Assembly: GCF_947172395.1 (NCBI RefSeq)
Contig: NC_069099.1
Location: 15,567,740-15,631,739 of the forward strand
DNA: 64,000 nucleotides
Reading direction: 5' to 3'
Origin: Bicyclus anynana
Lineage: Eukaryota; Arthropoda; Insecta; Lepidoptera; Nymphalidae
In this document: positions 39,478-50,539 of the stretch, one piece after another
Layout of the letters: each line of letters opens with the position of its first letter
Numbering within the stretch: the first letter of the stretch is position 1
Notes under the pieces: model-generated
Databases searched by the model: none
What the model saw: the letters and a program-made list of their open reading frames with translations, nothing else
Told to the model about the DNA's origin: nothing
Made by a program: the position numbers and the translations under genes

Positions 39478-39589
39478 TACCTTTTTTAAAAAAATTATAT
39501 CCATTTATTTCTAGTACAATTTTTTACACTAACTAAAACATGTACCTATATTTTTAGTTACTTGGAAAAATCTATGTTCGATTGTATAA

Positions 39590-39675
39590 ATAAATAGTTC
39601 CTGAGATTAGCGCGTTCAATCAAACAAACAAACAAACAAACAAACTCTTCAGCTTCATAATATGAGTATAGATTC
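39590..39675 (-). mobile_element. Helitron-like fragment
   Basis: ATAGTTCCTGAGATTAGCGCGTTCAATC, five CAAA units and TTCATAATATGAGTATAGAT. Confidence 0.65.
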
Positions 39676-40207
39676 TCACATTGGCTAAATAAGTAAGAAA
39701 TATATCCGTTGTTTTAAAAGTAAAAGTTAAATTCATTGTGTAGTATTGACTGCAATTTCGTTGAATTCCTTAAACATGTCCATTTTATATATGTCTATGG
39801 CGTAGACCCTTTGAAATGACCGTCAAAGAGAAACCTTTAACACAAATCACTAATAGAGAAGGGGCAAAACTTGTAATTAACTTCATCACACCTTTGACAC
39901 GAAATACTTGCTATTTCATTTAATTTGACGACCTTTTTGGCGTAACAGTGAACTATGAGTGCCTATGGGTGGAGGATCCAGGATTCAATCCCGAGCAATG
40001 CCTTAAACCGGCCCCGAATCCGAACAGTCTAGAGTTCTGTTCCCGCCTGTTGGATTATTATCTTTAATAACACTTCGTTTAGTTATAGGGGAAAGAGTTC
40101 TGTTATTTTTATCTTTCGATATTTTATCCCTCTTCTGTGATCTACCTTTGTGATTTTATTATATTTAATTTTATTTTATTTTATTCACACAAAACAGTGA
40201 TTAATTA

Positions 40208-40402
40208 ACATCATCATCACTATCATATCAACCGATGGACGTCCACTGCAGGATATAGGCCTTATGTAGGGACTTCCAAAACATCACGATACTGAGCCGC
40301 CTGCATCCCTGCAACTCGGTTGATGTCGTCGGTCTACCTGGTGGGGGGTCGACCAACACTGCGCTTTCTAGTGCGGGGTCGCCATTCTAGCATTTGGGAC
40401 CC
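40208..40402 (-). mobile_element. RTE-like LINE family B 3' fragment
   Basis: AACCGATGGACGTCCACTGCAGG, AGGGACTTCCAAAAC, GATGTCGTCGGTCTACCTGGTGGGGGGTCG and CTGCGCTTTCTAGTGCGGGGTCG. Confidence 0.75.
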
Positions 40403-40499
40403 CAAAGTCGGCATTTCAAACTATGACCCGCTGATTCTGTGGCACGCTGTACATCATAAAATGGTTAATGGATTTAGGCATATCAAGTTATATTCTACT

Positions 40500-40575
40500 C
40501 AGACAGAGTAGCGCAGTGGTTCAGTGCGCACTATTTGCATTCAAGGCCGTGGATTCGATCCCCAAAACTTGAAAA
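40500..40575 (+). repeat. tRNA-like sequence, probably a SINE head
   Basis: GTAGCGCAGTGGTTCAGTGCG (A box) and GGATTCGATCCCC (B box) lie 35 bases apart with no convincing cloverleaf acceptor stem. No other copy is seen in the window. Confidence 0.4.
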
Positions 40576-41320
40576 TGATTGTATGATGAATATATCTTAG
40601 TGACCTTATGCTTCTCTTTTCAGTGAAGTGTTTATAGTCCGAATATAAAATATCATTATAGTACTCAGAACCTGAATTTCTACTCTCCTAAACTAATAGG
40701 CTAGTTGACACTTTTTTAAACTGTCTTAAATCGTAAAAAATTAATAATTTTTTTTGAGATTAACTTTTAATTTTAAATTATACTTTTGAACGTCCGAAAA
40801 CGCTGTCCGTCATGATGGTCTATAAATTATCTATGCCATTACGTAAAGCACGTTTTGTATAAGAGTTTTCGCCTTTCAATTTTATTAAAAATCATTATTT
40901 TTAATATTTACACCGAAAGTATAATAGCTGAAAATTCACAGCTTTTCACGACCAATTCTGAAAAATTCACAGTTTCCAACTGAGCTTCCAGGAATTCAGT
41001 TTTCCTGGAATCTCGTTATAAAACGAGTTTTCAGGAAACTGTGAACCAAAGCTTTCTGATCGGTGTAGCAAAAAATCGAACAACCTTGTGTTGACGGTAT
41101 ATGTTTACTATGATACTATGGCGGCCGAAAATGTTTTTGGCGTTTGAAAAATAAATACGCAATTATCATTTAAAGTTTCTAAAGTACCCGGGACACGGGG
41201 AATTCAGAGCTACGGGGTAATAAGAATCACTTTAGTCTAAGTAGAATTCATATCCACTGGGCTATCACAGCTTAAATTATAAAATTATAATTATGTTCTT
41301 ATTATAAATGTGTTGATATT
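40576..41320. other. Intergenic with a hairpin, no gene
   Basis: TTCCTGGAATCTCGTTATAAAACGAG-type self-complementary words at 40995-41045 (AGTTTTCCTGGAA, TTTTCAGGAAACT). A 23-base stub of SINE family 1 (-) is at 41250-41272. Confidence 0.35.
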
Positions 41321-41782
41321 ATGTTTGTATATTAGTTAGAATAAGGCTTTGAAACTAGTAGACCGTTTTTAAAAATGCCTTCATCGTTACTAGGCCACTA
41401 TTACCAGCGAGTAAGGCTATATTTTATCTCCATATTCCCTGAAATCTGAACAACGCGGGTGAAACCGCGAGGAATTTGTTAGTTTATATATCCAGATAAC
41501 AAACGTTAAACTAAATTACGGGTATCGCAGACCCTCGCATTAGTTTTCAAAGCTGAAACCTTTAAAACAAATAAATTGGGACAGAGGTAGCCATGGAAAT
41601 AGAAACAAATTAACTTCATCGCTTCTACAACACGAAAACTTGTAATTCAATTTATATTTATTAGTGAGTGAATTTCTAAATTGAAATAGACTACGGATGT
41701 TTGTGGCTAGGGTTGGAAAGGGGTAGATGATATAAAAGGGGTCTTTTGTGGTTTTTTTTACCTCTTTAATTCGTTTTTTTAT

Positions 41783-41967
41783 CTATACTAATATTATAAA
41801 GCTGAAGAGTTTGTTTGTTTGATTGAACGCGCTAATCTCAGGAACTACTGGTCCGATTAGAAAAATTTTTTCAGTGTTAGATAGCCCTTTTAACGAGGAA
41901 GGCTATAGGCTGTATATTATTCCCATATTTTCACGGGAACGGGAACCACGCGCGGCGTCAGCTAGTA
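41783..41967 (+). mobile_element. Helitron-like element, GCGTCAGCTAGT type, complete
   Basis: ATCTATACTAATATTATAAAGCTGAAGAG start, CTAATCTCAGGAACTACTGGTCCG core and CACGCGCGGCGTCAGCTAGT end. A diverged relative at 41325-41482 precedes it. Confidence 0.8.
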
Positions 41968-42024
41968 AACAATATTTGCCTAATCTTTATCAATTTAACC
42001 AATTCTCGTTTCCGTCCAACTAAT

Positions 42025-42125
42025 CACCTGTGTTTGGAGTGGGAACAACAATAGACCCCCAGCCGGGTTTCGAACCCGAGACCTCTCGGTGTTGAGGCAC
42101 CTATACCGGGGAACTATTAAAGCTT
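42025..42125 (-). mobile_element. SINE family 3-like head, diverged
   Basis: GTGTTTGGAGTGGGAACAACAATAGACC, GGTTTCGAACCCGAGACC (B box complement) and GGGGAACTATTAAAGC. Confidence 0.5.
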
Positions 42126-42297
42126 GGCTCCGATCATGCCTGATAGAACGCAAAGCTGAGAATTAAGTTGGGACGCACTTATCTGAAATTTTTTTTATTG
42201 TTCGATCAATTTAACTTTAATTTTTTATAGGTAGTTCAAAATTGACAATAAGTAGGTATAGATTAAGAGCCTGTGATAACCAGACATTTGTAATTTA

Positions 42298-42515
42298 TCA
42301 CACTAATATTATAAAGGCGAAAGTTTGTGTGTGTGTAAGTATGTTTGTTCCTCGTTTACGCTGCGGTTACTGAAGCGATTTGGCTGAAATTTGAATTGGA
42401 AATAGATTTTACTCTGGATTAACACAAAGGCTACTTTCATCCCGGAAAAATCCATGGTTCCCGCGGGATTTGAGAAAAACTAAATTCCATGCAGACGAAG
42501 TCGCTTGCGTCCCTT
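42298..42515 (+). mobile_element. Helitron-like (Lep1-type) element
   Basis: ACTAATATTATAAAGGCGAAAG, CTGAAGCGATTTGGCTGAAATTTG, GATTAACACAAAGGCTACTTTC and ATGCAGACGAAGTCGCTTGCGTCC. Its terminus abuts the A/T-rich tail of the next SINE. Confidence 0.75.
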
Positions 42516-42519
42516 TTTT

Positions 42520-42808
42520 TATTCTTTACAAGTTAGCCCTTGACTACAATCTCACCTGATGGTAAGTGATGATGTAATCTAAGATGGAAGCAGACTAACT
42601 TGTTAGGAGGAGTATGAAAATACCCTTTTCGGTTTCTACGACATCATATCGGAACGCTTAGTCGATTGGCGGTACGTCTTTGCCGGTAGGGTGGTAACCA
42701 GCCAGACCTGGTCCAATTAAGAAAACCTCAATCGGTCCAGCCAGGGTTCGAACTCAGGACCTCTGTCTTGTAAATCCTCCGCGCATACCACTGCGTCACG
42801 GAGGTCGT
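42520..42808 (-). mobile_element. SINE family 2, full-length
   Basis: Reverse copy from TTTTTTATTCTTTACAAGTTAGCCC to CACTGCGTCACGGAGG, with GGGTTCGAACTC as B box complement. Confidence 0.88.
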
Positions 42809-43219
42809 CAACATGGGGTGACTAACTTTCAGGCTTCATTAAATGAAGTAAATCTAAATATTGGTCTCACTGTTAATTGTCTACCGTGGCGAAAAGACAT
42901 CATTAAGTACCTATTATTTTTAAATTAGTAGTAGAAAACTCTGCGCTTACAATTTTCTTTCTAAATGATTTTTGGAATGTTGTCAGAGCTGAGAAATAAA
43001 ACGTGTCCCCGTTTTTTTGCGATGAAAAGATATTTATAATTCCATTAAGAATTTCCCTAAGTAGGTCGTCAAAAGAAAAATTACCTCCTCACTGCGGATC
43101 ACGATTGATGAAGCGTGAAAATCGGGATTAATGCCAAATTGAAATTCGTAACGCGGGAAATTATTTGAATGATTGTGTTCGTGCTGGCATTGTCATTGTC
43201 GAAGTAATCAATGCTTTCT

Positions 43220-43315
43220 CGTAGTAACCTCAATGGTTCAGAAGTTAGCCTGTGTGCTTTCGTACCACGAGATCCTGGATTTGAATCCTGAGTCTGGCTA
43301 TGAGATACTGAGTTT
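43220..43315 (+). repeat. tRNA-like SINE head
   Basis: CCTCAATGGTTCAGAAGTTAGCC and GAGATCCTGGATTTGAATCCTGAG resemble A and B boxes. A relative may be at 26085-26150. Confidence 0.35.
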
Positions 43316-43407
43316 TCGTTGTTAAATACCCAGCCAGAGAGCCTAGCGAAGTGAAGAAAAATAAACAAAATGTCGACCAAAGTGAACAAAACAAAATGGC
43401 GGCAAAG

Positions 43408-43760
43408 TGACGGCCTCCGTAGCGCAGGGGTATGCGCGGTGAATTTACAAAACGGTGGTCCTGGGTTCGATCCCCGGCTGGGCCGATTGAGGATTTCCTT
43501 AATTGGTCCAGGTCTGGCTGCTGGGAGGCTTCGGCTGTTAGCCGGCTAGTTACCACCCTACCGACAAAGACGTACCGCCAAGCGATTTAGCGTTCCGGTA
43601 CAATGTCGTGTAGAAACCGAAAAGGGATGTGGATCTTCATCCTCCTACTAACAAACTAGCCCACTTCCATCTTAGATTGCATCATCAATTACCATCAGGT
43701 GAGATTCTAGACAAGGGCTACTTGTAGTGAATAAAAATAAAAAAGCTTGTAGAGAATAAA
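43408..43760 (+). mobile_element. SINE family 2, full-length
   Basis: CGTAGCGCAGGGGTATGCGCGG and GGTTCGATCCCCGG head, full body, and a tail in which GCTTGTAGAGAATAAAAATAAAAA is repeated, a partial tail duplication. Confidence 0.88.
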
Positions 43761-43794
43761 AATAAAAAAATGCTTTATTAAATTTTATAGTTTC

Positions 43795-43892
43795 TACGTG
43801 TGTGAAGTCTGAAAATCCGCATTGGGCCAGCGTGGTGAATTATTAACCTAACCCTTCTCATTCTGAGAGTAGACTTGTGCTCTCGAATATAG

Positions 43893-43940
<48 letters not shown>

Positions 43941-43950
43941 GATGATGATT
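43795..43950 (+). mobile_element. SINE family 1 fragment ending in (ATG)n
   Basis: CGTGTGTGAAGTCTG, ATTGGGCCAGCGTGGTG, CATTCTGAGAGTAGACTTGTGC, then a (GAT)n run of about 18 units. The microsatellite has grown from the SINE's ATGATG tail. Confidence 0.75.
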
Positions 43951-43959
43951 AGCTCCCTA

Positions 43960-44820
43960 ACTCCGCCAACAATAACCCTAGTTACTGTAATTTAGTAATT
44001 TCCTCGTGCTTATCCTGTTGATCTATACGCACTATCTAGTTTATAATTGTTGACTTAAAGTATGCAATTCGTTGTGAATGAACAAAAAAATAACACAAAA
44101 GAATTTATAAAGTACCCTCAAAGTCCGAAAGCGTTTGAGAGTTGAACGAAAATGCATTTCACGAGCTGAAAACGAAATCCAAAAAAACAATTGAACCAAG
44201 TGCGGGAAATGTAAATGAGTGGTCATAAAGTTGCTTTGAGCCGTTTGAGCCGCTTCAGCCGAAAACACCGGGAAAGCGCAGTTGAAGCACGAAGCTCTCT
44301 GGTGATAAGGATACAAAGTTACTGGAAGTTACAGAAATAGTTATAACAAAGGATCGAGAAGAAAATTGTTGAATCTTAGACAAATGTATACGAGCCAAAA
44401 AAAAAACTAAGTGTATCTATTATATTATTATTTATGTACTTTGTAATTATTTCTCAATTTATATGTGAAAACTTCGCTGGCTTAATGTCAACAACTATAT
44501 ATGTTTAATTTTAAGCTAAAGCTGTTTGTTTTCCTTTAATAAATAAAAAAAAAACCTTGCTTGCTGCTTGTTTGAAGCTGCTTTTCGATGTGTTAAAAGG
44601 TACAAGGGAAAATTGGTCTTGTTTAAAAAACAACGCATTTTCTTAGAAAATAAATACTTTAACGCTTTGAGATCTTTGAGAATTCGACATATTAAATAAG
44701 GATGACGTCATTTACTAAACGGACAACTTCAAATTTGTCATCCAAACAATTACCACATAATTATGTATTTAAAATACATATTTTAAACTAAATGTAGTTC
44801 GACTAGATACATAAAGCTCA
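43960..44820. other. No feature recognised
   Basis: A reverse frame of 91 codons at 44041-44316 has no recognisable motif and an unusual composition. I regard it as chance. The rest is AT-rich. Confidence 0.3.
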
Positions 44821-44829
44821 GACATTTGG

Positions 44830-45345
44830 ACTTATATAGCACTCAAATTCACCATCAAAGTTGTTTATCGTTTTTTGAGGGAGGGGAACTCACATATAGA
44901 AAATATTTAATAATAATATATCCTGAAGAATATTTAACACCGATAAATAATTATATCCTGTGTCTTTACACCACACACAACTGTAAATCGTCTAACACAC
45001 ACGTGTAATATTAACACAATGAAACATCGATTCTATACACGCAGTTTGTATAAACACGATAGATATAATCATATGCGTTTTATTTAAAAAAAAAAAAAGA
45101 AAATTTGCCATTATCTTTTAAATATGACCAATAATCCCATTCCTCTCCAACTAGTCGGGAAAGACTGTATTAGGAGTGGGTACGACAATAAACCAACGGG
45201 CCGGGGATCGAACCACCACCCCTCGGTGATGAGTCCGACCGATCTTACCGTTAAGCTATTGAGACCCAAACAGAGGAGTAACGTTTAGCGAGGCAGGTCC
45301 TATGGTAATTGGTCTGAGACCTCGTACCACATCTAGTATCTCTAT
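44830..45345 (-). repeat. Repeat family R copy interrupted by SINE family 3
   Basis: Family R sequence 44830-45085 (GAGGGAGGGGAACTCACA, TGAAACATCGATTCTATAC) resumes at 45278 with AGAGGAGTAACGTTTAGCGAGGCAGGTCC. The uninterrupted order is seen at 46860-47030. Confidence 0.65.
45105..45268 (-). mobile_element. SINE family 3 inserted in repeat R
   Basis: GGGGATCGAACCACCACCCC (B box complement), TTACCGTTAAGCTATTGAG (A box complement) and GGAGTGGGTACGACAATAAACC, close to the copy at 23570. Confidence 0.8.
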
Positions 45346-45649
45346 GTCCAGGCACAGTTTTTAATAAGGCAACATTACGAGGCCTGACACGTCAGGCGCT
45401 ATCCTCAAACGCCGTGTATGCGCCATTCGTCTTGCCGACAACTAATTAAAATTTAGGGCGGAATCCTTTACCTAAATAAAACATACATTTCAACTGAAAA
45501 TGTGTTATATTTTGCCTAAAAATAGAAGCTTGAGCGTATTTTCTAAAAGAGAATTTTGTATATTATTTGAATACTTCAATTTGTAATGTAAACCAAAAAA
45601 GTATATCAATATTATCAGACTGTCTTATCAGCTAAAGAGCTAGGTCTCC

Positions 45650-45860
45650 CCCCTTATAATAGAGGGGATGACGCTTACACCCACCACATGCTTTTAATGT
45701 GGGTTGGTGGGCGTGCTGATATTTTGAATATATAACTCTAGATTACTATCAGTATTAGGACCGACGGCTTAACATTTTCTCCGAGGGTGGTAACACCACC
45801 AATTTTCTAATTTTGACCGCAAAATTTTTAATGAAGATTTCTTAGAAGAAAGTAATATTT
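45650..45860. other. Unassigned, includes CCACCACATGC block
   Basis: CTAGGTCTCCCCCCTTATAATAGAGGGG with GCTTACACCCACCACATGC resembles 52290-52360 (CTAGGCCTCCCTCTTCATAGAAGAGGG, ACCACCATGC), so it is likely another low-copy repeat. Confidence 0.4.
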
Positions 45861-45862
45861 AA

Positions 45863-46185
45863 CGGCCTCCCTGGCGCAGTGGTATACGCGGTAGATTTAT
45901 AGGACTAAGATCCTGGGTTCGGTTCCCGGCTGGACCGATTGAGGTTATTTTAATTGGTCCAGGTCTGGCTGGCGAGAGTCTTCGGCCGTGGCTAGTCACC
46001 ACTCTACCAGCAAAGACGTATCCCCAAGCGATTCAGCGTTCCGGTACGATGTCGTGTAGAAACCGAAAGGGGTGGGTTTTCCTCCTCCTCCTAACAAGTT
46101 AGCCCGCTTCCTTCTTAGATTGCATCATTACTTACCATCAGGTGAGATTATAGTCAAGGGTAACATGTGAAGAATACAAATTAAA
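45863..46185 (+). mobile_element. SINE family 2
   Basis: CTCCCTGGCGCAGTGGTATACGCGG, GGTTCGGTTCCCGG, full body to CATCAGGTGAGATTATAGTCAAGG and an A-rich tail. Confidence 0.85.
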
Positions 46186-46531
46186 AAAAAGTGAAGGCTA
46201 CCGAACTATAACCCAACTTAGGACTGGAACAAGGATTCGTAATCTGTAGGCACATATTCGTAAGAAGTTAAATATATGGGTATTATATTTACTGTATGGA
46301 AACTTTGGTTTAATGATTTAATATTGTTAGATTAAACTACGTACCGATAACAATGTATATATATAATTAATTAGAAAATATCATTATCGAATTGATTCAA
46401 ATCTTCAATCTATGCTATTTATCTTTGATTTTAATAATTACATAGATCATCAATATATATATCTTACTGATCAATATAAATAAAAAATGATTCACTTATA
46501 AAACGATTTAATATCCGTAGGTACGAACCCG

Positions 46532-46835
46532 TGATAGCCCAGTGGATATGACTCCGATTCCGGAGGGTGCGGGTTCGAATCCGGTCCGGGGCCTGCACCT
46601 CCAACTTTTCAGTTGTGTGCACTTTAAGAAATTAAATATCACGTGTCTCATACGGTGAAGGAAAACATCGTGAGTAAACCTACATACTAGAGAATTTTCT
46701 TGATTCTCTGCGTGTGTGAAGTCTACCAATCCGCATTGGGCGAGCGTGATGAACTATTGGCCTAACCCCTCTCATTCGGAGAGGAGACTCGAGTTCAGCA
46801 GTGAGCCGAATATGGATTGATAATGATGATGAAAA
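46532..46835 (+). mobile_element. SINE family 1
   Basis: GTGATAGCCCAGTGGATATGAC (seven bases shorter than the usual head), GGGTTCGAATCCGGTCC, full body to CCGAATATGGATTGATAATGATG. Confidence 0.85.
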
Positions 46836-47030
46836 TATATATTTTGTGTTCGTACACAGTACACACAACTAAAAATTTAAATCGTAATACACCCATAAGT
46901 AATTTTAACACAATGAAACATATCGATTCTATAGACGCAGTTTTTATGAACAATTGGATCATGATCATATACTTTTGACAGAGGGGCAACGTCTAGCGAG
47001 GCAGGTCCTAAGGTAATATGGTCTTAGATG
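46836..47030 (-). repeat. Repeat family R copy, uninterrupted
   Basis: ACACAACTAAAAATTTAAATCG, CAATGAAACATATCGATTCTATAG and AGAGGGGCAACGTCTAGCGAGGCAGGTCC. Confidence 0.65.
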
Positions 47031-47099
47031 CAAAAGGATGACGTTGTGCGGAACTCTTATAATCTAAGCTCCGAAACCCTATAAATAATCTATACCACA

Positions 47100-47308
47100 G
47101 AATACACATCATTGTAATAAATGCAAAGGTATGCCTGTATACCTTTTCACGATTCTACTGAACCGATTCAGATGAATTTTGATACAGTGATAAATGGGAC
47201 TTTGGAGCAGAATATAGGCTACTTTTTTATACCGGGAAGATCCATGGTTACTGCGGGATTTGTGGAAACAATTTCACAGGAACAAAGCCGCGGACGTCCA
47301 CTAGTTCT
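47100..47308 (+). mobile_element. Helitron-like element, diverged
   Basis: CTACTGAACCGATTCAGATGAATTTTG, GAATATAGGCTACTTTTTTATACC and AAGCCGCGGACGTCCACTAGT end. Confidence 0.65.
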
Positions 47309-47362
47309 ATAAACAGAGAGGACTGCATTTGTAGGCCATTAGAAATTATAATGTTAACTACC

Positions 47363-47640
47363 GGACGCCCGCGACTTCGTCCCTACCCCCTACCCTACTC
47401 TACCCTACCCTACCCTACCCCTACCCTACCCTACCCCTATCCTACCCTACCCCTACCCTACCCCTACCATACCCCTACCCCTATCCTACCCTACCCCTAC
47501 TTTTTCCTGAATTTTCTTTGCTATAAACCTCACGGGGCCCGAGACCTTTCCAACGAATGCAAAACCGTGGAAATCGGTTCGTGTGTTCTGGAGTTGTAGC
47601 GTCAGGAAGGAAAACCCGACTTATTTTTATATAGTAGAGA
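47363..47640 (-). mobile_element. Helitron-like element with expanded CCCTA array
   Basis: CGGACGCCCGCGACTTCGTCC start, then about 110 bases of CCCTACCCTA/CCCCTACCCTA words (47389-47500), then TTCCTGAATTTTC and TAGCGTCAGGAAGG. The array is by far the longest of its kind in the window. Confidence 0.7.
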
Positions 47641-47744
47641 AGAAGATAAGATTTGTGTGTGTGTGGCAGCTTTATAATTTGACACTTCTCATTAATCGTA
47701 CTTTTACCTATCGGTATATTCATCACAAGCAGTTAACAAGTTAT

Positions 47745-47905
47745 TGTAACAGCAGTTAGTTGCGCTGAACTACACTAGCGATAGCTCTCGGGCGCGTCGT
47801 AAAAAGCTACAGCGGGCACATCCGGCGCAGACAGACAACGAGCGCGTTACAGCGCTTGGAATGTAGCTGCGGCCACGGCACCAGCGGACAAGTATTTTAT
47901 TTGTC
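47745..47905 (+). repeat. GC-rich direct repeat, copy 1
   Basis: TAACAGCAGTTAGTTG, CGGGCGCGTCGTAAAAAGC, CATCCGGCGCAGACAGACA and CGGCCACGGCACCAGCGGA are repeated in order at 48768-48930. Confidence 0.7.
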
Positions 47906-47977
47906 CGCCTGAAACTATGATCTCTTGGTCATGCCGCACACCGTTGCGCATGCGGCGTCGGACACGTAATCCTATCC

Positions 47978-48240
47978 TTCTTCCTACTAATATTATAAAC
48001 GCGAAAGTTTGTATGGATGTTTGGATGTATGTTTTAATGTATGGATGTTTGTTACTGTTTAACGCCGCAACTACTATAGTGATTTGGCTAAAGTTTGGAA
48101 TGGAAATGGATTTTACTCTGGAGTAACTCATAGGCTACTTTTTATCCCGAAAAAATCCATGGTTTCCCGAGATTTGCGAAAACTGATGATTTTAATGATA
48201 TGAATGTTTGTTACTCTTTCACGCCTCGACTACGTAACTT
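47978..48240 (+). mobile_element. Helitron-like (Lep1-type) element, 3'-truncated
   Basis: CCTACTAATATTATAAACGCGAAAG through TTGTTACTCTTTCACGCCTCGACTACG, then unrelated sequence. The CGCTAGT terminus is missing. Confidence 0.75.
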
Positions 48241-48767
48241 ACTATACTTATATTACGTACGATATTTTGACTAAGTGGAAATGTTATTTCCCATGTGTGA
48301 AGTGATAAACCTCCATTTGCGGTATGTATTTAAAGATAAGTTTATTCCTTGTACTTTAATCTACATGACGGTACATTTTATTTTAAAATCAATGCTATAT
48401 TTTTATTCCGGTAAATGGTTTTATCAAGTTGAGAGCGGGGCCATTTTTTGAGCGATTTGAGCGCTCGTGCTTTAAGCTATGTTAGTTGTACCTTCGCGGA
48501 GTGGGCTTTCAAGTGACAAGTCGATCTATCTCCAGTAGATAATGATTTAATTAATGTTTTTTCCGGATTTTAATGCTGGCAATAAGTATCAAAGGAACGT
48601 TTTTACTGACGAAATAATATTGATTTTGCGTGGAAATAAACCGAAAATTAATATGCCACTCCTAATGAGGAGAATGCTCGCCGTTAGATGCGTTGTAAGT
48701 CTTTAAATATTGACACCGATCGATATTTACATACTGACTATAAAGTTAACAATATTTTTTTGTAACA

Positions 48768-48930
48768 TAACAGCAGATAGTTGCATTGTAAGTACTCTAC
48801 ACAGTAAACTAGAGGTGCTCGTAGCTCCCGAGCGCGTCGTAAAAAGCAACAGCGGGTGCATCCGGCGCAGACAGACACGAGCGTGCGGCGTTTAGGATAC
48901 TGTGTGTGGCCACAGCTCCAGCGGATGAAA
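48768..48930 (+). repeat. GC-rich direct repeat, copy 2
   Basis: TAACAGCAGATAGTTG, CCGAGCGCGTCGTAAAAAGC, CATCCGGCGCAGACAGACA and TGGCCACAGCTCCAGCGGA. The stretch 48250-48765 between the copies has no recognised feature. Confidence 0.7.
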
Positions 48931-49074
48931 GTTTCATTATGTTTAGATGAACACCACCTGACAAGGTGCCATAAGAAGTTTAGATGGCGTTCGCTACTGT
49001 CAAACAAAAATTGATAACATGTGAACGTACTCGATCACTACTGCAGAAAAAAGTATATTGCCGTGATTGACGTT

Positions 49075-49290
49075 GTAGTGGACGCAGGCGTCCACTGATT
49101 CGCATCGTACGTATCGGACGCATCGCATCAAATGGATTTTAGTATTCCAACTTGTATAGAAAGTCATACAAGTGTATCCACTGCTCCGCATCGTACGGAT
49201 CACATTGAACGGATTTATCTACCGTAAAATTAAAAAATCCGTTTGATGGAATCGTACCTATGATGCGGATCAGTGGACGCATACTTTAAG
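49075..49290. mobile_element. MITE with GCGTCCACTGAT inverted ends
   Basis: GCAGGCGTCCACTGATTCGCATCG at the left is mirrored by GATGCGGATCAGTGGACGC at the right, with TCAAATGGATTT and AAATCCGTTTGATGG as inner arms. A fragment with AAATCCGTTTGATACG and GGATCTATGGACGCCTGCCG is at 58250-58350. Confidence 0.7.
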
Positions 49291-49324
49291 CCGCCATTCT
49301 ATTACTACTACTAACTTTTAGTCC

Positions 49325-49440
49325 GGTCAAATTAAACCAAAAAATAAGAGTAAAGTTACCTAAATTCCCAAGTTTTTAATGATATTTTAAACAATCTTGG
49401 TGGGAATTTAGGTAACTTCGAATGTCTAAATTGACCGGTC
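49325..49440. mobile_element. Short foldback element
   Basis: CCGGTCAAATTAA pairs with AAATTGACCGG, and GTTACCTAAATTCCCAAG with CTTGGTGGGAATTTAGGTAAC, giving a roughly 115-bp hairpin element. Confidence 0.7.
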
Positions 49441-49739
49441 TATATGAGTTACTTTCAAACAACTGATTTCTACATTGTATCGTACTAGAAGACTTGATCA
49501 TTTGACGATAATTTATAAAACTAATTCGGGCCAATTTAGCATTATAATATGTTTTGCTGACTTTATGAAATTCACCGTCTTACCAGCAAAAAGTACTCCT
49601 CAAAAAGTATTTAAAACGCTATACAGTACAGTTTCATAGCCACAAACAGTCCCTCATAACACGTTCCTAATAGTCGTTATATACAAACAAACATACAGTT
49701 ACAGCTCCAGATACGATTCCCCATAACCGTTTATATTAT

Positions 49740-49880
49740 ACTAGTCGCCCGTACGACTTCACCCGTCGGGAATAGTTTTTTGTTCTTTTTAAAATTAACA
49801 AATTAATGTCTATGAGTACTCCCTAAGCAACTGTTTTAAATTACTTTGAGTGATACAGAGGGCAGCGTATAACATCGAAA
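49740..49880 (-). mobile_element. Helitron-like fragment
   Basis: ACTAGTCGCCCGTACGACTTCACCCGTCGGGAATAG start typical of the family, followed by a diverged body. Confidence 0.5.
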
Positions 49881-49987
49881 TAGATTTTTGAATTCTTAAA
49901 CTCGGTTATTAAAAACTAATTATTATTTAGTAAAAAGAGATACTTGTAATAATTAATTATTAAGTAATGATATCGTATTCACACACT

Positions 49988-50290
49988 TAGCCCAGTGGAT
50001 ATGACCTCTGCCTCCGATTCCGGAGGGTGTGGGTTCGAATCCGGTCCGGGGCATGCACCTCCAACTTTTCAGTTGTCTGCATTTTAAGAAATTAATTATC
50101 ACGTGTCTCAAACGGTGAAGGAAAAACATCGTGAGGAAACCTGCATACCAGAGAATTTTCTTAATTCTCTGCGTGAGTGAAGTCTGCCAATCCACATTGG
50201 GCCAGCGCGATAGACTATTGACCTAACTCCTCTCATTCTGAGAGGAGACTCGAGCTCAGCAGTAAGCCGAATATGGGTTGGTAACGAACG
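49988..50290 (+). mobile_element. SINE family 1
   Basis: TAGCCCAGTGGATATGACC, GTGGGTTCGAATCCGGTCC, full body to CCGAATATGGGTTGGTAACG. Confidence 0.88.
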
Positions 50291-50411
50291 ATTCACACAC
50301 ACCACATAGATTAATGATATATCTAGTGTATTTCACTCCACTGTTACCTCCAAAACTAAACCGTGTCACAGAATATATATAACCGTGTTCCGAAAGTATA
50401 GAAAGACTTCA

Positions 50412-50535
50412 TCATTATCAATCCATATTCGGTTCACTGCTGAGCTCGAGTCTCCCCTCAGAATGAGAGGGGTTAGGCCAATAGACCACCACGCTGGCCC
50501 AATGCGGTTTGGCAGACTTCACACATCCAGAGATT
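50412..50535 (-). mobile_element. SINE family 1, body fragment
   Basis: CATCATTATCAATCCATATTCGGTTCACTGCTGAGC to CTTCACACATCCAGAGATTA, inverted relative to its neighbour at 49988. Confidence 0.8.
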
Positions 50536-50539
50536 AGAC

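Noticed and set aside
44041..44316. 91-codon reverse open frame
   Set aside because: No motif, no splice context and Phe/His-rich composition as expected of chance frames in AT-rich DNA.
47389..47500. Telomere-like CCCTA repeats
   Set aside because: Lepidopteran telomeres are TTAGG. The units here are irregular (CCCTA, CCCCTA, CCCTAC), short, and sit inside a Helitron-like element that recurs elsewhere.
47351..47599. Proline-tyrosine repeat protein
   Set aside because: The open frame exists only because the CCCTA array lacks stops in that frame.
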